Shown here piece by piece: positions 17,213 to 25,572 of a stretch of 64,000 nt of DNA (the stretch's first letter is position 1; every line of letters starts with the position of its first letter). The notes under the pieces were generated by a model. The model searched no databases and was not told where the DNA came from. It saw nothing but the letters and a program-made list of their open reading frames with translations. The translations under genes and the position numbers were made by a program. The stretch covers positions 310,001-374,000 of the forward strand of contig NZ_FZOY01000003.1 of assembly GCF_900188335.1 (NCBI RefSeq). Direction: 5' to 3'. Source of the stretch: Tropicimonas sediminicola. GTDB lineage: Bacteria; Pseudomonadota; Alphaproteobacteria; Rhodobacterales; Rhodobacteraceae.

Positions 17213-17531
17213 TGTCGACGTGCCTCCATCGCGTCGCGTCTTGCCTGCGCGACCTGGTGCTGCCCGGCGCTGCGATCACGCTGGGCGGTGCTTTCTGACT
17301 ACTTCGATTCGACCGCCGACACAAAAAAGGATGACGATCCATGGTGCCGGCGCCGGAACCTCGCACAATCCCTGCGCTGGCACCAGTGTTAACGCCTATG
17401 GCTGTATCGTGGCGATGCCAGGTTCGGCAGAAGCTTAAGACTCTTGCGAAATTGTCTGGTTCATCGGGATTCAACTGTCTATGGTCCCCGCAAGAAGAGG
17501 GGACACTCTCTATGAGAGCAGGTGTGTTGTG
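17213..17531. promoter_or_regulatory. Divergent intergenic region between the ATPase and sugar-transferase operons
   Basis: A 319-base gap that must hold promoters for both directions, with no gene visible. Just before the sugar-transferase gene are two inverted repeats: GTCCCC at 17484-17489 with GGGGAC at 17499-17504, and CTCTC-TAT-GAGAG at 17506-17518. They may form leader hairpins or operator sites. The sequence is noticeably less GC-rich than the flanking genes. I cannot place -10/-35 boxes with confidence. Confidence 0.5.
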
Positions 17532-18221
17532 ATGTCGTTTGTTTCGCGCAGGTTTGTCGAACAGGCTCCCACGGAAAGCCTGTCCGTTCTGACCGCCTCG
17601 CGGTGGCACCACAGGTTCTACAGGCGCTATGGCAAGCGGGGTCTCGACCTGACTCTCGTGCTCCTCTCGGCGCCCTTCGTCCTGTCCTTCGTCGGCTTTC
17701 TTGCAATTCTCGTGCGCGTCTTTTCCCGCGGTCCTGCCTTCTACTGGCAGGAGCGGGTGGCGCGCGACGGCTCGTCCTTTCGCATGCTCAAGCTGCGCAC
17801 GATGGTCGTGGACGCCGATGCGATCCTCGAGGCCCATCTCGCGGCCAACCCCGCGGCCCGCGTGCAGTGGGACCGGTCCCAGAAACTGATCGACGACCCG
17901 CGGGTGACCCGGATCGGCCGTATCCTGCGCCGCTGCTCGCTCGACGAGCTGCCGCAGCTCTGGAACGTGCTGCGCGGGGACATGGCGCTGGTCGGTCCGC
18001 GGCCGATGATGGTGGAGCAGGCGCCGATCTATCCCGGCACCGCCTATTTCCGCATGCGGCCCGGCATCACCGGGCCTTGGCAGGTCGCAGACCGCCACGG
18101 CAGCACCTTTGCCGACCGTGCCGGTTATGACGCCAGCTACGAACTTTCGCTCGGCCTGAAGAACGATCTGCGGTTGCTGATGCGGACCGTTGGTGTGGTG
18201 TTGCGCGGTACGGGTGTATAA
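17532..18221 (+). CDS. Polyisoprenyl-phosphate sugar-1-phosphate transferase (ExoY/WbaP C-terminal type)
   Basis: A 229-residue monotopic membrane enzyme that starts repeat-unit synthesis by moving a sugar-1-phosphate from a nucleotide sugar to undecaprenyl phosphate. It shows one membrane helix (about 36-60), the motif QERVARDGSSFRMLKLRTM, and the catalytic block RRCSLDELPQLWNVLRGDM followed by LVGPRPMM. The Met at 17532 is preferred over an upstream in-frame Met at 17481 that falls in the hairpin region. First gene of a plus-strand operon with the TPR lipoprotein and GT-C-type gene. Sugar specificity is unknown. Confidence 0.92.
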   Translation: MSFVSRRFVEQAPTESLSVLTASRWHHRFYRRYGKRGLDLTLVLLSAPFVLSFVGFLAILVRVFSRGPAFYWQERVARDGSSFRMLKLRTMVVDADAILEAHLAANPAARVQWDRSQKLIDDPRVTRIGRILRRCSLDELPQLWNVLRGDMALVGPRPMMVEQAPIYPGTAYFRMRPGITGPWQVADRHGSTFADRAGYDASYELSLGLKNDLRLLMRTVGVVLRGTGV

Positions 18222-18264
18222 CCTGCCGCGCGATGCGCAGGGCTCGAAAACACCGGGGGATTTC

Positions 18265-20748
18265 GTGAAACATCGCTTGACGACCGCAGCCATTCTCGCG
18301 GCCACCCTGCTGCTGTCCGCCTGTGACAGTGCCGAGGAACGCGCCGAGGCGCATTACGAGGCCGGTATCGCCTTTCTCGAAGAGGGGGACGACCAGCGCG
18401 CATCGCTGGAATTCCGCAACGCGCTGCAGCTTGTGCCCGATCACCGCGGCGCCGGCATCGCCTTTGCCGAGTTGCTGGCCGACCAGGACCGGTTCGACCG
18501 CGCGGCGAGCTATTACCTTCGCATGGTGGAATACGATCCCGATTTCGCCGAGGGGCGGGTCCGGCTGGCGGAGCTGGCGCTCGACTCGGGCGACATCGCG
18601 ACCGCGCGGCGCAGCGTGGACAAGGCGATCGAACTGGGGGCCGCCTCGCCGCGAACCGAGGCCGTCGCGGCCTCGCTGGCCTACCGGGATGCCCTGCAAT
18701 CCTCCGACCGGATCGGTCGCGACGCCGCCGCCGGCCAGGCGCGCCGGCTGGTGGAGGAGGAACCCGGGCTGGTCCACGCCCGCCGCATCGCCGTGTTCGA
18801 CGCCGTGCAGCGAGAGGCCTGGAACGAGGTGATTGCGCTTGCCGATGCCGGCATCGCCAATGCGCCCGAGAAATACGAATTCTACGACATCCGCCTGCGC
18901 GCGCTTGAACAGGTCGGCCGCAACCCCGAGGTGACGGCGCTGCTCGAGGACATGGTCGAGCGCTTCCCCGAGGAGGAGGCGCTGCCCCAGACGCTGGCGC
19001 AATGGTACGTTCTGGAGGGCGATATCGCCTCGGCCAAGGCTCTGCTGCGTGTCGAGGCCGCGGAGGCGCCCGAAGACCTGGAGACCCAGCGGACGCTCGT
19101 GTCCTTCCTGCGGGAGCACCAGGGCGACGCCGCCGCAGAGGCGGAACTTGAGCGACTGGCCGGGCAGGGGGACGCAAACAACCTGTCCTACCGGGCGATG
19201 CTGGCCACGCTGAAATACCAGACCGAGCGGCAGGCCGAGGCGATTGCCGACATGCGGACGCTGCTCGACGAGGCCGCCGCCCTGCCGAAGGAAGAGCAGA
19301 AGCCGCAGGACGTCGCCAGCATCCGGGTGGATCTGGCACGGATGCTGCTGGAGCAGGGCGAGTCGGATGCTGCCCGGGAGCTTGTCGAGGCGGCGCTGCG
19401 CGACGACCCCACCCGGACCGAGGCGCTCAAGATGCGGGCGACCTGGTTCATCGACGAGGACCGCGTCGAGGACGCGATCGTCGATCTGCGGACCGCGATG
19501 CGCGAAAGCCCGCAGGACCCGGCGATAATGACCCTGATGGCCGCCGCCCACGAACGCGCCGGCGAGACCGACCTCAAGCGCGAGATGCTTGCCAAGGCGG
19601 TGGAACTCTCCGGCAGCGCCCCGGCCGAGACCCTGCGCTATGCCGGGATGCTGATCGCCGATGGGCGCTACAACCCGGCCGAGGAAGTGCTGATGGATGC
19701 GCTGCGGCTGCACAGGGAGGACGTGGCGCTTTATTCCGAGCTCGGCCGGCTGATGGTGCTGCGCGAGGATTGGGGCCGGGCCGAGCAGGTCGCGACCAAG
19801 CTGGAGGAACTGGCCGCCGTGGGGCAGGACCCGGCCGCCGCACCCGCGATGAACACGCTCCGCGCGCAGATCCTCTCGGCCCAGGACCGCGAGGAGGATC
19901 TCTTTGCCTTCCTCGACGGTCTGTCCCGTGCCGAGGATGCCGGCATCGCCGCCGACATCGCGATCATCCGCGGGCTGGTTGATCAGGGCGACCTCGAAGG
20001 CGCGCGGGCGCGGTTGACGGAGGCGCAGGAGAAGGCACCGGATCTTCCCATTCTGCGGCTGCTCGACGTGGCCGTCACCTCCGCCGAGGGCGATCACGCC
20101 GCCGCCGCCGCCGCGCTCGACGGGATGCTCGCCGAGGCCCCGCAATCAGAGACGCTCTGGCTCGCCCGGATGCGGCTGGAACTGCTGCAGGGCGACCGGG
20201 AAGCCGCCGCCGAGGTGCTCGACCGCGGGCTCGAAGCGGTGCCGGAGGGGGCGAACCTGCTGTTCACCAAGGCCGGACAGCTCGAGGCCGAGGGCGATAT
20301 CGACGGCGCGATCGCGATCTACGAGACGCTCTACGCCCGCAACAGCAACGCGGCCTTCGTCGCCAACAACCTCGCCAGCCTGCTGTCGATGTACCGCGAC
20401 GATCCGGAAACGCTGCAGCGCGCCTATCGCATCAGCCGCCGCCTGCAGGATGCCGAAGCGCCGCCGCTGCGCGACACCTACGGCTGGATCGCGGCCCGGC
20501 TCGGCCGCTTCGAGGAAGCCGAGCGTCACCTCGCCTTTGCCGCCGAGGGGATGCCCCGGCACCCGGTGGTCCAGTTCCACTACGCCTTCGTGCTGGCCCA
20601 GCTCGGCCGCGAGTCCGAGGCGCTGGAGCGCTTCCGGGCCGTCGAGGCGCTGGACACGAGCCTGCTGTCCGAGGCCGACCGCGAGACCCTCGCCTCCGAG
20701 ATCGCGCGGATCGAGGCCGGGGAGCCGCTCGCGCCCAGCCCGCAATGA
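18265..20748 (+). CDS. PrsT-like TPR-repeat lipoprotein of the EPS/exosortase locus
   Basis: An 827-residue protein made almost wholly of tetratricopeptide repeats after a lipoprotein signal. The lipobox LLSAC puts the modified Cys at residue 20. It resembles PrsT, the TPR lipoprotein that accompanies exosortase-linked EPS loci and probably helps the outer-membrane export complex. I chose GTG 18265 because GGGGGA lies just upstream and the lipobox then sits at the normal distance; the frame is open 75 bases further but those residues precede the signal. Its stop overlaps the next start (ATGA). Confidence 0.88.
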   Translation: MKHRLTTAAILAATLLLSACDSAEERAEAHYEAGIAFLEEGDDQRASLEFRNALQLVPDHRGAGIAFAELLADQDRFDRAASYYLRMVEYDPDFAEGRVRLAELALDSGDIATARRSVDKAIELGAASPRTEAVAASLAYRDALQSSDRIGRDAAAGQARRLVEEEPGLVHARRIAVFDAVQREAWNEVIALADAGIANAPEKYEFYDIRLRALEQVGRNPEVTALLEDMVERFPEEEALPQTLAQWYVLEGDIASAKALLRVEAAEAPEDLETQRTLVSFLREHQGDAAAEAELERLAGQGDANNLSYRAMLATLKYQTERQAEAIADMRTLLDEAAALPKEEQKPQDVASIRVDLARMLLEQGESDAARELVEAALRDDPTRTEALKMRATWFIDEDRVEDAIVDLRTAMRESPQDPAIMTLMAAAHERAGETDLKREMLAKAVELSGSAPAETLRYAGMLIADGRYNPAEEVLMDALRLHREDVALYSELGRLMVLREDWGRAEQVATKLEELAAVGQDPAAAPAMNTLRAQILSAQDREEDLFAFLDGLSRAEDAGIAADIAIIRGLVDQGDLEGARARLTEAQEKAPDLPILRLLDVAVTSAEGDHAAAAAALDGMLAEAPQSETLWLARMRLELLQGDREAAAEVLDRGLEAVPEGANLLFTKAGQLEAEGDIDGAIAIYETLYARNSNAAFVANNLASLLSMYRDDPETLQRAYRISRRLQDAEAPPLRDTYGWIAARLGRFEEAERHLAFAAEGMPRHPVVQFHYAFVLAQLGRESEALERFRAVEALDTSLLSEADRETLASEIARIEAGEPLAPSPQ

Positions 20749-22352
20749 GCCAGCCCGGGGCGGGAGGCGCCGCCGCGAGCCGGACGGGCGATGGCCTGAT
20801 CCTTGCGATCGCGCTGTTGCTGACGTTCGGCACGCTCTATCGGCTCTGGCCCGTGCTCGCCGGCCCCCCGGCGCTCGCCGCGTTCTTCATGACCGAGGAC
20901 GGCTACCTGATGCTGACCGTGGCGCGGAACATCGCGCTCGGGCTGGGGATGAGCGTGGCCGAGGGAACGATTCCCACAAACGGGGTGCAGCCGCTGCAGA
21001 CATTCCTGTCGGCGATCCCCTTCCGGTTGACCGGGGGCGACAAGATCTCCGCGCTGACAGGCGTCCACCTGCTTCATGGGGCAATCGCGCTCGCCGGGGC
21101 CTTCGCCTGCCGCGCCTTTGCGGCCCGCCTGCTGGCCCCACGCGATGCGGCGCCGATCTGGCCCTGGGCCGTGGCGCTGCTGTGGTTCCTCGGTCCGCTG
21201 CTGGTGCGGCACTCGATGAACGGGCTGGAGACCGGGCTCGTGACCCTGATGGTGCTGCTCACGCTGCTGCTGTTCCTCCGGGTGCTGGAGCGCGGCGCCT
21301 CGGCTGGCGCGGCGGCGCGGCTGGGGCTCGGGGCGCTCTGCGGCCTGACCTTCCTCGCCCGGAACGACACGGCCTTCCTGATCGTCCCGCTCTACCTCGC
21401 ATGGGCCGCCGACGGCCTGTTCCGCCAGCGCACCGGCCTGAAGGTCACCGCGCGCCGCATCCTGCCCGCCGGCCTGATGACGCTGGCCGTCGCCGCGCCC
21501 TGGCTCCTCAACAACCTCGTCCGCTTCGGGGCGCTGGTACCGATCAGCGGCACCGCGCAGCGCCTCTCCGCCGAGTTCGGCCAGAACGCCGATCTGCTGC
21601 CGGCGAAGCTCTTCGAACACGCCTTCCCGATGCTCCCGGTGCCCGTGCCGCTGGAAGCCACCGCGCTGACGCTGCCGCTCTTCACAATCGTGATGGTCGG
21701 GGTTCTGGGCGCCTTCCTCTGGAGGATGCTGCGCCACATGACCCCGGCCGCCTGTATCGTCGCGCTGGTCTGCCTCGCCTACGGCGCGGCGCTCTGCGTC
21801 TATTACGGGCTCTGGTTCGGTGCGCCGCATTTCCTGAGCCGCTACCTCGCGCCGCTGGCCCCGCTGCTCATCACCGCATCGCTGGCAGCCGCTCTCGAGC
21901 TTGGCCGCGTTCTGCGCCGCCCGGCGCTTCCGGGACAGCTGCTCGCCGGGGGCGGGCTTGGGCTCTGCGTCGTGCTTCTGGGGCTCGCGTTCCTGCCGCG
22001 CCCGCCTGGCGAGGGGCACCGGCAGGTGGTCGACTGGGTCGCGGAGAACGTGCCGGAGCAGGCCTGGGTCGGTGCGGTGCAGACAGGCACGCTGGGCTAC
22101 TGGCACGACCGTACGATCAACCTCGACGGCAAGGTGAACCCCGCCGCGCTGGAGGCCCGCAAGCGCGAGGGCCATGTGCTGAACTACCTCGTGGAGAGCG
22201 AGATCGACTATATCGTCGACTGGCAGGGCGTCGGCGGCTGGGTGGAACGGCCGGAAGCCGCGGGCGGCTTTGCCGAGGCCTTCGAGCTGGTGCTGCGGGA
22301 CCGGGAGGCGAACCTCTCGGTGATGCGCCGCAGGGAGCCTCGCCTGCCGTGA
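20745..22352 (+). CDS. Polytopic membrane protein, probable GT-C glycosyltransferase
   Basis: A 535-residue protein with about ten to eleven membrane helices and a soluble C-terminal part. The first periplasmic loop has the acidic motif MTEDGYLMLTVARN, in the position where GT-C enzymes carry the catalytic Asp/Glu, and a C-terminal segment reads GTLGYWHDRTINLDGKVN, a pattern seen in PMT-like and mannosyltransferase-like membrane proteins. It would use a lipid-linked sugar in the periplasm. ATGA overlap with the TPR gene shows co-translation. No closer family name can be given; a role as polymer-modifying transferase is inference. Confidence 0.7.
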   Translation: MSQPGAGGAAASRTGDGLILAIALLLTFGTLYRLWPVLAGPPALAAFFMTEDGYLMLTVARNIALGLGMSVAEGTIPTNGVQPLQTFLSAIPFRLTGGDKISALTGVHLLHGAIALAGAFACRAFAARLLAPRDAAPIWPWAVALLWFLGPLLVRHSMNGLETGLVTLMVLLTLLLFLRVLERGASAGAAARLGLGALCGLTFLARNDTAFLIVPLYLAWAADGLFRQRTGLKVTARRILPAGLMTLAVAAPWLLNNLVRFGALVPISGTAQRLSAEFGQNADLLPAKLFEHAFPMLPVPVPLEATALTLPLFTIVMVGVLGAFLWRMLRHMTPAACIVALVCLAYGAALCVYYGLWFGAPHFLSRYLAPLAPLLITASLAAALELGRVLRRPALPGQLLAGGGLGLCVVLLGLAFLPRPPGEGHRQVVDWVAENVPEQAWVGAVQTGTLGYWHDRTINLDGKVNPAALEARKREGHVLNYLVESEIDYIVDWQGVGGWVERPEAAGGFAEAFELVLRDREANLSVMRRREPRLP

Positions 22353-22371
22353 CAGGCCGAGAGCTCACCGC

Positions 22372-23313
22372 CTATTTCAGCCGCGCGATCTTCTTGCGGT
22401 CGATCCGGGCCTGCGCGCCACGCGCCAACGGAGCCAGGTGCAGCCGCGTGCCGGCGGCCAGCAGCAGCGGGTCGATCACGCCATAGCGGCCGATCCGGTG
22501 GCCCCAGACCCCGCGCTTGTTCTGCAGCCAGAGCCCGAGCCGCCGGCCCGGCCCTGGCGTGATCGCGGGGGCGCCGCTGGCGGCATAGCCCCGCGCCTCC
22601 ATCAGCCGCCCCAGGCGCGGCTCGAGCAGGCCGAGTTCGCGCTGGTCCTGTTGCTGCCGCCATTGCTCCGCCAGGTCCGGGGCGGGCGGGTCATAGGTGG
22701 AATGTTCGGCATAGGTCAGAAGGCCGGTGTCATAGTCGAGGCCGAGGAAGTCCATCATCCGGCCAAGCTCCGCCTCCGGCTGGCGTACCAGCGACTCGTA
22801 GCGCAGCGTGTGGACCTGCCCCAAGGCCAGCCGCTGCCGGCTCGCCTCCCAGGCGGCCTCGGTCTTCAGCCAGGTCTCGGCGCCGTAATAGCTGTTGCCG
22901 GCCCAGCCCATGCCAACGGCGGAGCGCGCCACGTCGCGGGGGTCGCGCAGCAGGTGCAGCACCGGCATCCGCGGCAGCAGGTCGAGCAGCCGGTCCAGCC
23001 CGCGATGGGCGACGAGCACCAGCGTCCCCTTCTCGCCGGCGCTTTCGGCCAGATCGGCGATCATGTCGGCAAAGGCGGCCTCGGCCTCGTCGGTCTCGGG
23101 CAGGTTTGCGGGGGAGGCGCGAAAGATCCGGTCGGCGGCGAGCGCCTCGAGGTCATAGCGCCAGCCGGTCGGCGTGCCGGGGGCAGGGCGCAGGTGATCG
23201 GTCAGGAAATCCGTTTCGCCCGGGCAGGTCAGGCGGGGATGGCCGTCGAGCATCAGCCGCAGCATCGTGGTGCCCGACCGCAGCGCCCCGTAGAGCAGGC
23301 AGAGCTGGGTCAT
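22372..23313 (-). CDS. Sulfotransferase family protein
   Basis: A 313-residue sulfotransferase. The 5'-PSB loop is LYGALRSGTTMLRL at the N-terminus and the 3'-PB motif is LHLLRDPRDVARSAVG. The start MTQLCLLYG overlaps the stop of the exosortase gene by four bases (ATGA), so it is co-transcribed with xrtD. The frame continues open far upstream, but only as a shadow of xrtD. A sulfotransferase directly coupled to an exosortase is unusual and suggests that the sorted product or the polysaccharide is sulfated. Its tail converges on the GT-C-type gene (20-base gap). Confidence 0.85.
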   Translation of the reverse strand: MTQLCLLYGALRSGTTMLRLMLDGHPRLTCPGETDFLTDHLRPAPGTPTGWRYDLEALAADRIFRASPANLPETDEAEAAFADMIADLAESAGEKGTLVLVAHRGLDRLLDLLPRMPVLHLLRDPRDVARSAVGMGWAGNSYYGAETWLKTEAAWEASRQRLALGQVHTLRYESLVRQPEAELGRMMDFLGLDYDTGLLTYAEHSTYDPPAPDLAEQWRQQQDQRELGLLEPRLGRLMEARGYAASGAPAITPGPGRRLGLWLQNKRGVWGHRIGRYGVIDPLLLAAGTRLHLAPLARGAQARIDRKKIARLK

Positions 23314-24929
23314 CGCGGCGCGCCCGCATCTCCCGGCAGGTAGATCGGCAACAGGGGCAGCAGCTCCTGCGTGACCGAGCGCAGCCGCGCTTCGGCCGTC
23401 GCTTCGCTCTCTCCCGGCACAACCGGTGTCGTCAGCCGCACCAGCGCGCCGTCGGTGCGGCCCGTCTGCACGCCATCGACCACGAGCCAGGCCTTGGCCG
23501 CGAAATCCCAGGCGACCTTCCGGCCGCGCTGCTCGAACCAGTAATAGACGACCTGCCGCACCATGCCCTTCTGGATCACCGCGCGGTTGATGTTGAACCT
23601 GCCGTCCCAGCCGAGTTCGGGCGCGATGTCGACCCGCTCCAGGCTGGCGATCTCCCACCCCGACCCGGGCAGGCAGATCTCGGGCGAATGCACGCCGCCC
23701 TTGGACTGGTCGGCATACCAGGCGGAGAAGAAGTTCACCGCCGCCGGGCTGTCCGTGCCGTAAAGGTTCACCGAGTGGTAATCGTCCGCCGCCAGCCTGC
23801 GCGCGACCGGCGCGTCGAGCGCGATCGACGGCCCGGATTGCCAGGGGCCGAGCTCGGTCGGGAACAGGGCGAAGGGCGTCCGCTCGATCTCGCCCACGCC
23901 GCGCTCGGGCAGCGAGGCAAAGGTCAGCGCGCCAGCGAGCGGCAGCAGGAAGGCGGCGATCATGGAGGGCGAGGGCATGATCAGCTTCAGCCGGTTGACC
24001 TGCGGCCAGATGTTGGCGAGGTCCAGGTCGAGCGCCTCGCGACGCGCGCCCGCGCCGCGGAACGACAGCAGCATCAGCATCCGCGCCAGCAGGAACAGCA
24101 GCGCGACCGAAATGACGAAGATCACCCAGCCTTCGAAGAAATGCGAGAAACCCTCGAGGTGGCTCGGCCCCCAGTGCTGCACGATCAGCCCGGCCACCGC
24201 GATCCGCACCGAGTTCATCAGCATGGTGATCGGCGCGGCGGCAAGAAGCAGCACCGCCTTGTGCCATTTGGGCCCGGTGTAGAGGATCGCGAAGACGTAG
24301 GAGAAGGACAGGATCGGGAACAGGTAGCGCAGCCCGGAGCAGGCCTCGGCGACATGAAGCTGCAGCGTGCCGAGATCGATGATGTTGCCTTCCAGAAAGA
24401 CGCTGACGCCCAGGAACCGCAGGATGTCGACGCCGATCTCGGAGGAGATCAGCTGAAGGAAGGCCGAGAGCTTGTAATAGAGCACGCCGGGCAGCGGCAG
24501 CATGTAGACGAGGTGCAGGACCGAGGGCCAGAACTCCACCCCGCGCCGCCAGCCGAAGCTGATCAGCAGGATCCCGGCGACCCAGAGGATCAGCGAATAG
24601 GCGACGATCTCTCCGATCCCGGCCAGCCGGCCCGCCGCGGCGAACAGGACCGCGAAGGCCACCACGACAGCGCCCGGCCAGCGGCCCGGGATCGCGCCGG
24701 GGCGGACGGGCACTTCCCGCAGGTGGCGAAGGAAGAGCAGGGCCGAGATCACCGGGATCAGCGGCCCGTGGCTGTATTCCGGCGTCTGCCATGCCTCGAA
24801 AAGGGTCTCGAGGCCGGGCGCAAAGAACCAGCCCGCCGCCATCACCGCCAGCGCAAAGACCAGGGTGCCGCCGGTCAGCCAGCCCCCGAGGCCCGTGGGC
24901 CGGGAAATCGAAACACTGTCGAAGCTCAT
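23310..24929 (-). CDS. xrtD: Exosortase fused to EpsI domain (XrtD, VPLPA-CTERM type)
   Basis: A 539-residue fusion. Residues 1-290 form the eight-helix exosortase, a membrane transpeptidase that cleaves C-terminal sorting signals; the catalytic triad is Cys197 (EACSGLRYLF), Arg242 (NSVRIAVAG) and His263 (GFSHFFEGW). Residues ~330-539 form an EpsI-like periplasmic domain (GWEIASLERV, VVYYWFEQRG). This architecture matches the VPLPA-CTERM exosortase XrtD of Rhodobacterales. I chose the Met at 24929 (MSFDSVSIS), which leaves a 253-base leader. No protein in the window ends in a VPLPA-CTERM-like tail, so substrates lie elsewhere. Confidence 0.9.
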   Translation of the reverse strand: MSFDSVSISRPTGLGGWLTGGTLVFALAVMAAGWFFAPGLETLFEAWQTPEYSHGPLIPVISALLFLRHLREVPVRPGAIPGRWPGAVVVAFAVLFAAAGRLAGIGEIVAYSLILWVAGILLISFGWRRGVEFWPSVLHLVYMLPLPGVLYYKLSAFLQLISSEIGVDILRFLGVSVFLEGNIIDLGTLQLHVAEACSGLRYLFPILSFSYVFAILYTGPKWHKAVLLLAAAPITMLMNSVRIAVAGLIVQHWGPSHLEGFSHFFEGWVIFVISVALLFLLARMLMLLSFRGAGARREALDLDLANIWPQVNRLKLIMPSPSMIAAFLLPLAGALTFASLPERGVGEIERTPFALFPTELGPWQSGPSIALDAPVARRLAADDYHSVNLYGTDSPAAVNFFSAWYADQSKGGVHSPEICLPGSGWEIASLERVDIAPELGWDGRFNINRAVIQKGMVRQVVYYWFEQRGRKVAWDFAAKAWLVVDGVQTGRTDGALVRLTTPVVPGESEATAEARLRSVTQELLPLLPIYLPGDAGAPR

Positions 24930-25079
24930 GAAGTCTGCCCGGTCTCGAAATGCTGCAGGTTTCCATCTCGATACCATCGCACCGGCGGGTTGGCCACAAT
25001 CCGGCGCCCGTTTCGGCAGGATCTGTCGCAGCTGTGACCGGCACCCGGCCGTCCCGGCGTTTGCATGGGGTCGGAAGGT

Positions 25080-25153
25080 GGGATTCTGGGTATTTGTGCC
25101 AAGAAGATGGGCGCGCGCGTCCCTGTTTCTTCTTGGCGGAAATACCCGATCCC
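25080..25153. repeat. Imperfect long inverted repeat upstream of xrtD
   Basis: Left arm GGGTATTTGTGCCAAGAAGA (25088-25107) and the reverse complement of 25128-25147 (GGGTATTTCCGCCAAGAAGA) match at 18 of 20 positions, and GGGAT/ATCCC extend the pairing at the outer ends. The spacer is GC-rich. It lies between the end of the Tat-signal gene and the start of xrtD, so it could be a terminator for the former or a dispersed intergenic element. Similar GGAAATA-CCC text occurs at 36590-36600. Confidence 0.6.
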
Positions 25154-25182
25154 ACGCGGCAATCCCGCGTCCCCGTCGGAGG

Positions 25183-25572
25183 TCAGGCGCTGCGCAGGGC
25201 CGCGATGATGCATTCGCTGCGCGAGACGACCCACCGTCCTTCGATCCTCACGTCTCCGTCCCGGAAGTCGCTTCGGATCTGCTCGGCGATCGCGACGGAG
25301 CGCGTTGCAGGGCAGTCGATCTCCATCGCGGAGGCAAGGCCGGGCTTTTCCGCGAGTTGGGCGAGCAGCGACGGCTCGTCCATGCCTGCCCGATAGGCGC
25401 GCCCGATGGTCCGGGGCGCATGGATTCGCTCGAGCGCGACGTCGAGCCGGTCGAGGCGCGCGGCGGTCGCGGTGCTGCGGCGGGCGCAGTAGCGCAGGCT
25501 GCCGAGCGCGCCAGCGACACCGAGGCCGCAGAGTCCGGCGAGGGAAACGAGGAAAGCGCGGCGGGAGCTCAT
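25183..25572 (-). CDS. Tat-signal protein, probable small partner of the GMC oxidoreductase
   Basis: A 129-residue protein with a twin-arginine leader (SRRAFLVSLAG followed by a hydrophobic stretch to about residue 28) and a short helical domain. I do not recognise the mature part as a named family. By position it resembles the small Tat-signal subunits that carry GMC-type or gluconate-dehydrogenase-type flavoproteins to the periplasm. ATG 25572 overlaps the stop of the GMC gene (ATGA), so the two are co-translated. Cysteines are few (C15, a Cys near residue 29, one near 85) and no heme or Fe-S motif is visible. Confidence 0.7.
   Translation of the reverse strand: MSSRRAFLVSLAGLCGLGVAGALGSLRYCARRSTATAARLDRLDVALERIHAPRTIGRAYRAGMDEPSLLAQLAEKPGLASAMEIDCPATRSVAIAEQIRSDFRDGDVRIEGRWVVSRSECIIAALRSA

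Noticed and set aside
17378-17393. TGGCAC-N5-TTAAC resembling a sigma-54 promoter
   Set aside because: The essential GC of the -12 element (TTGC) is missing.
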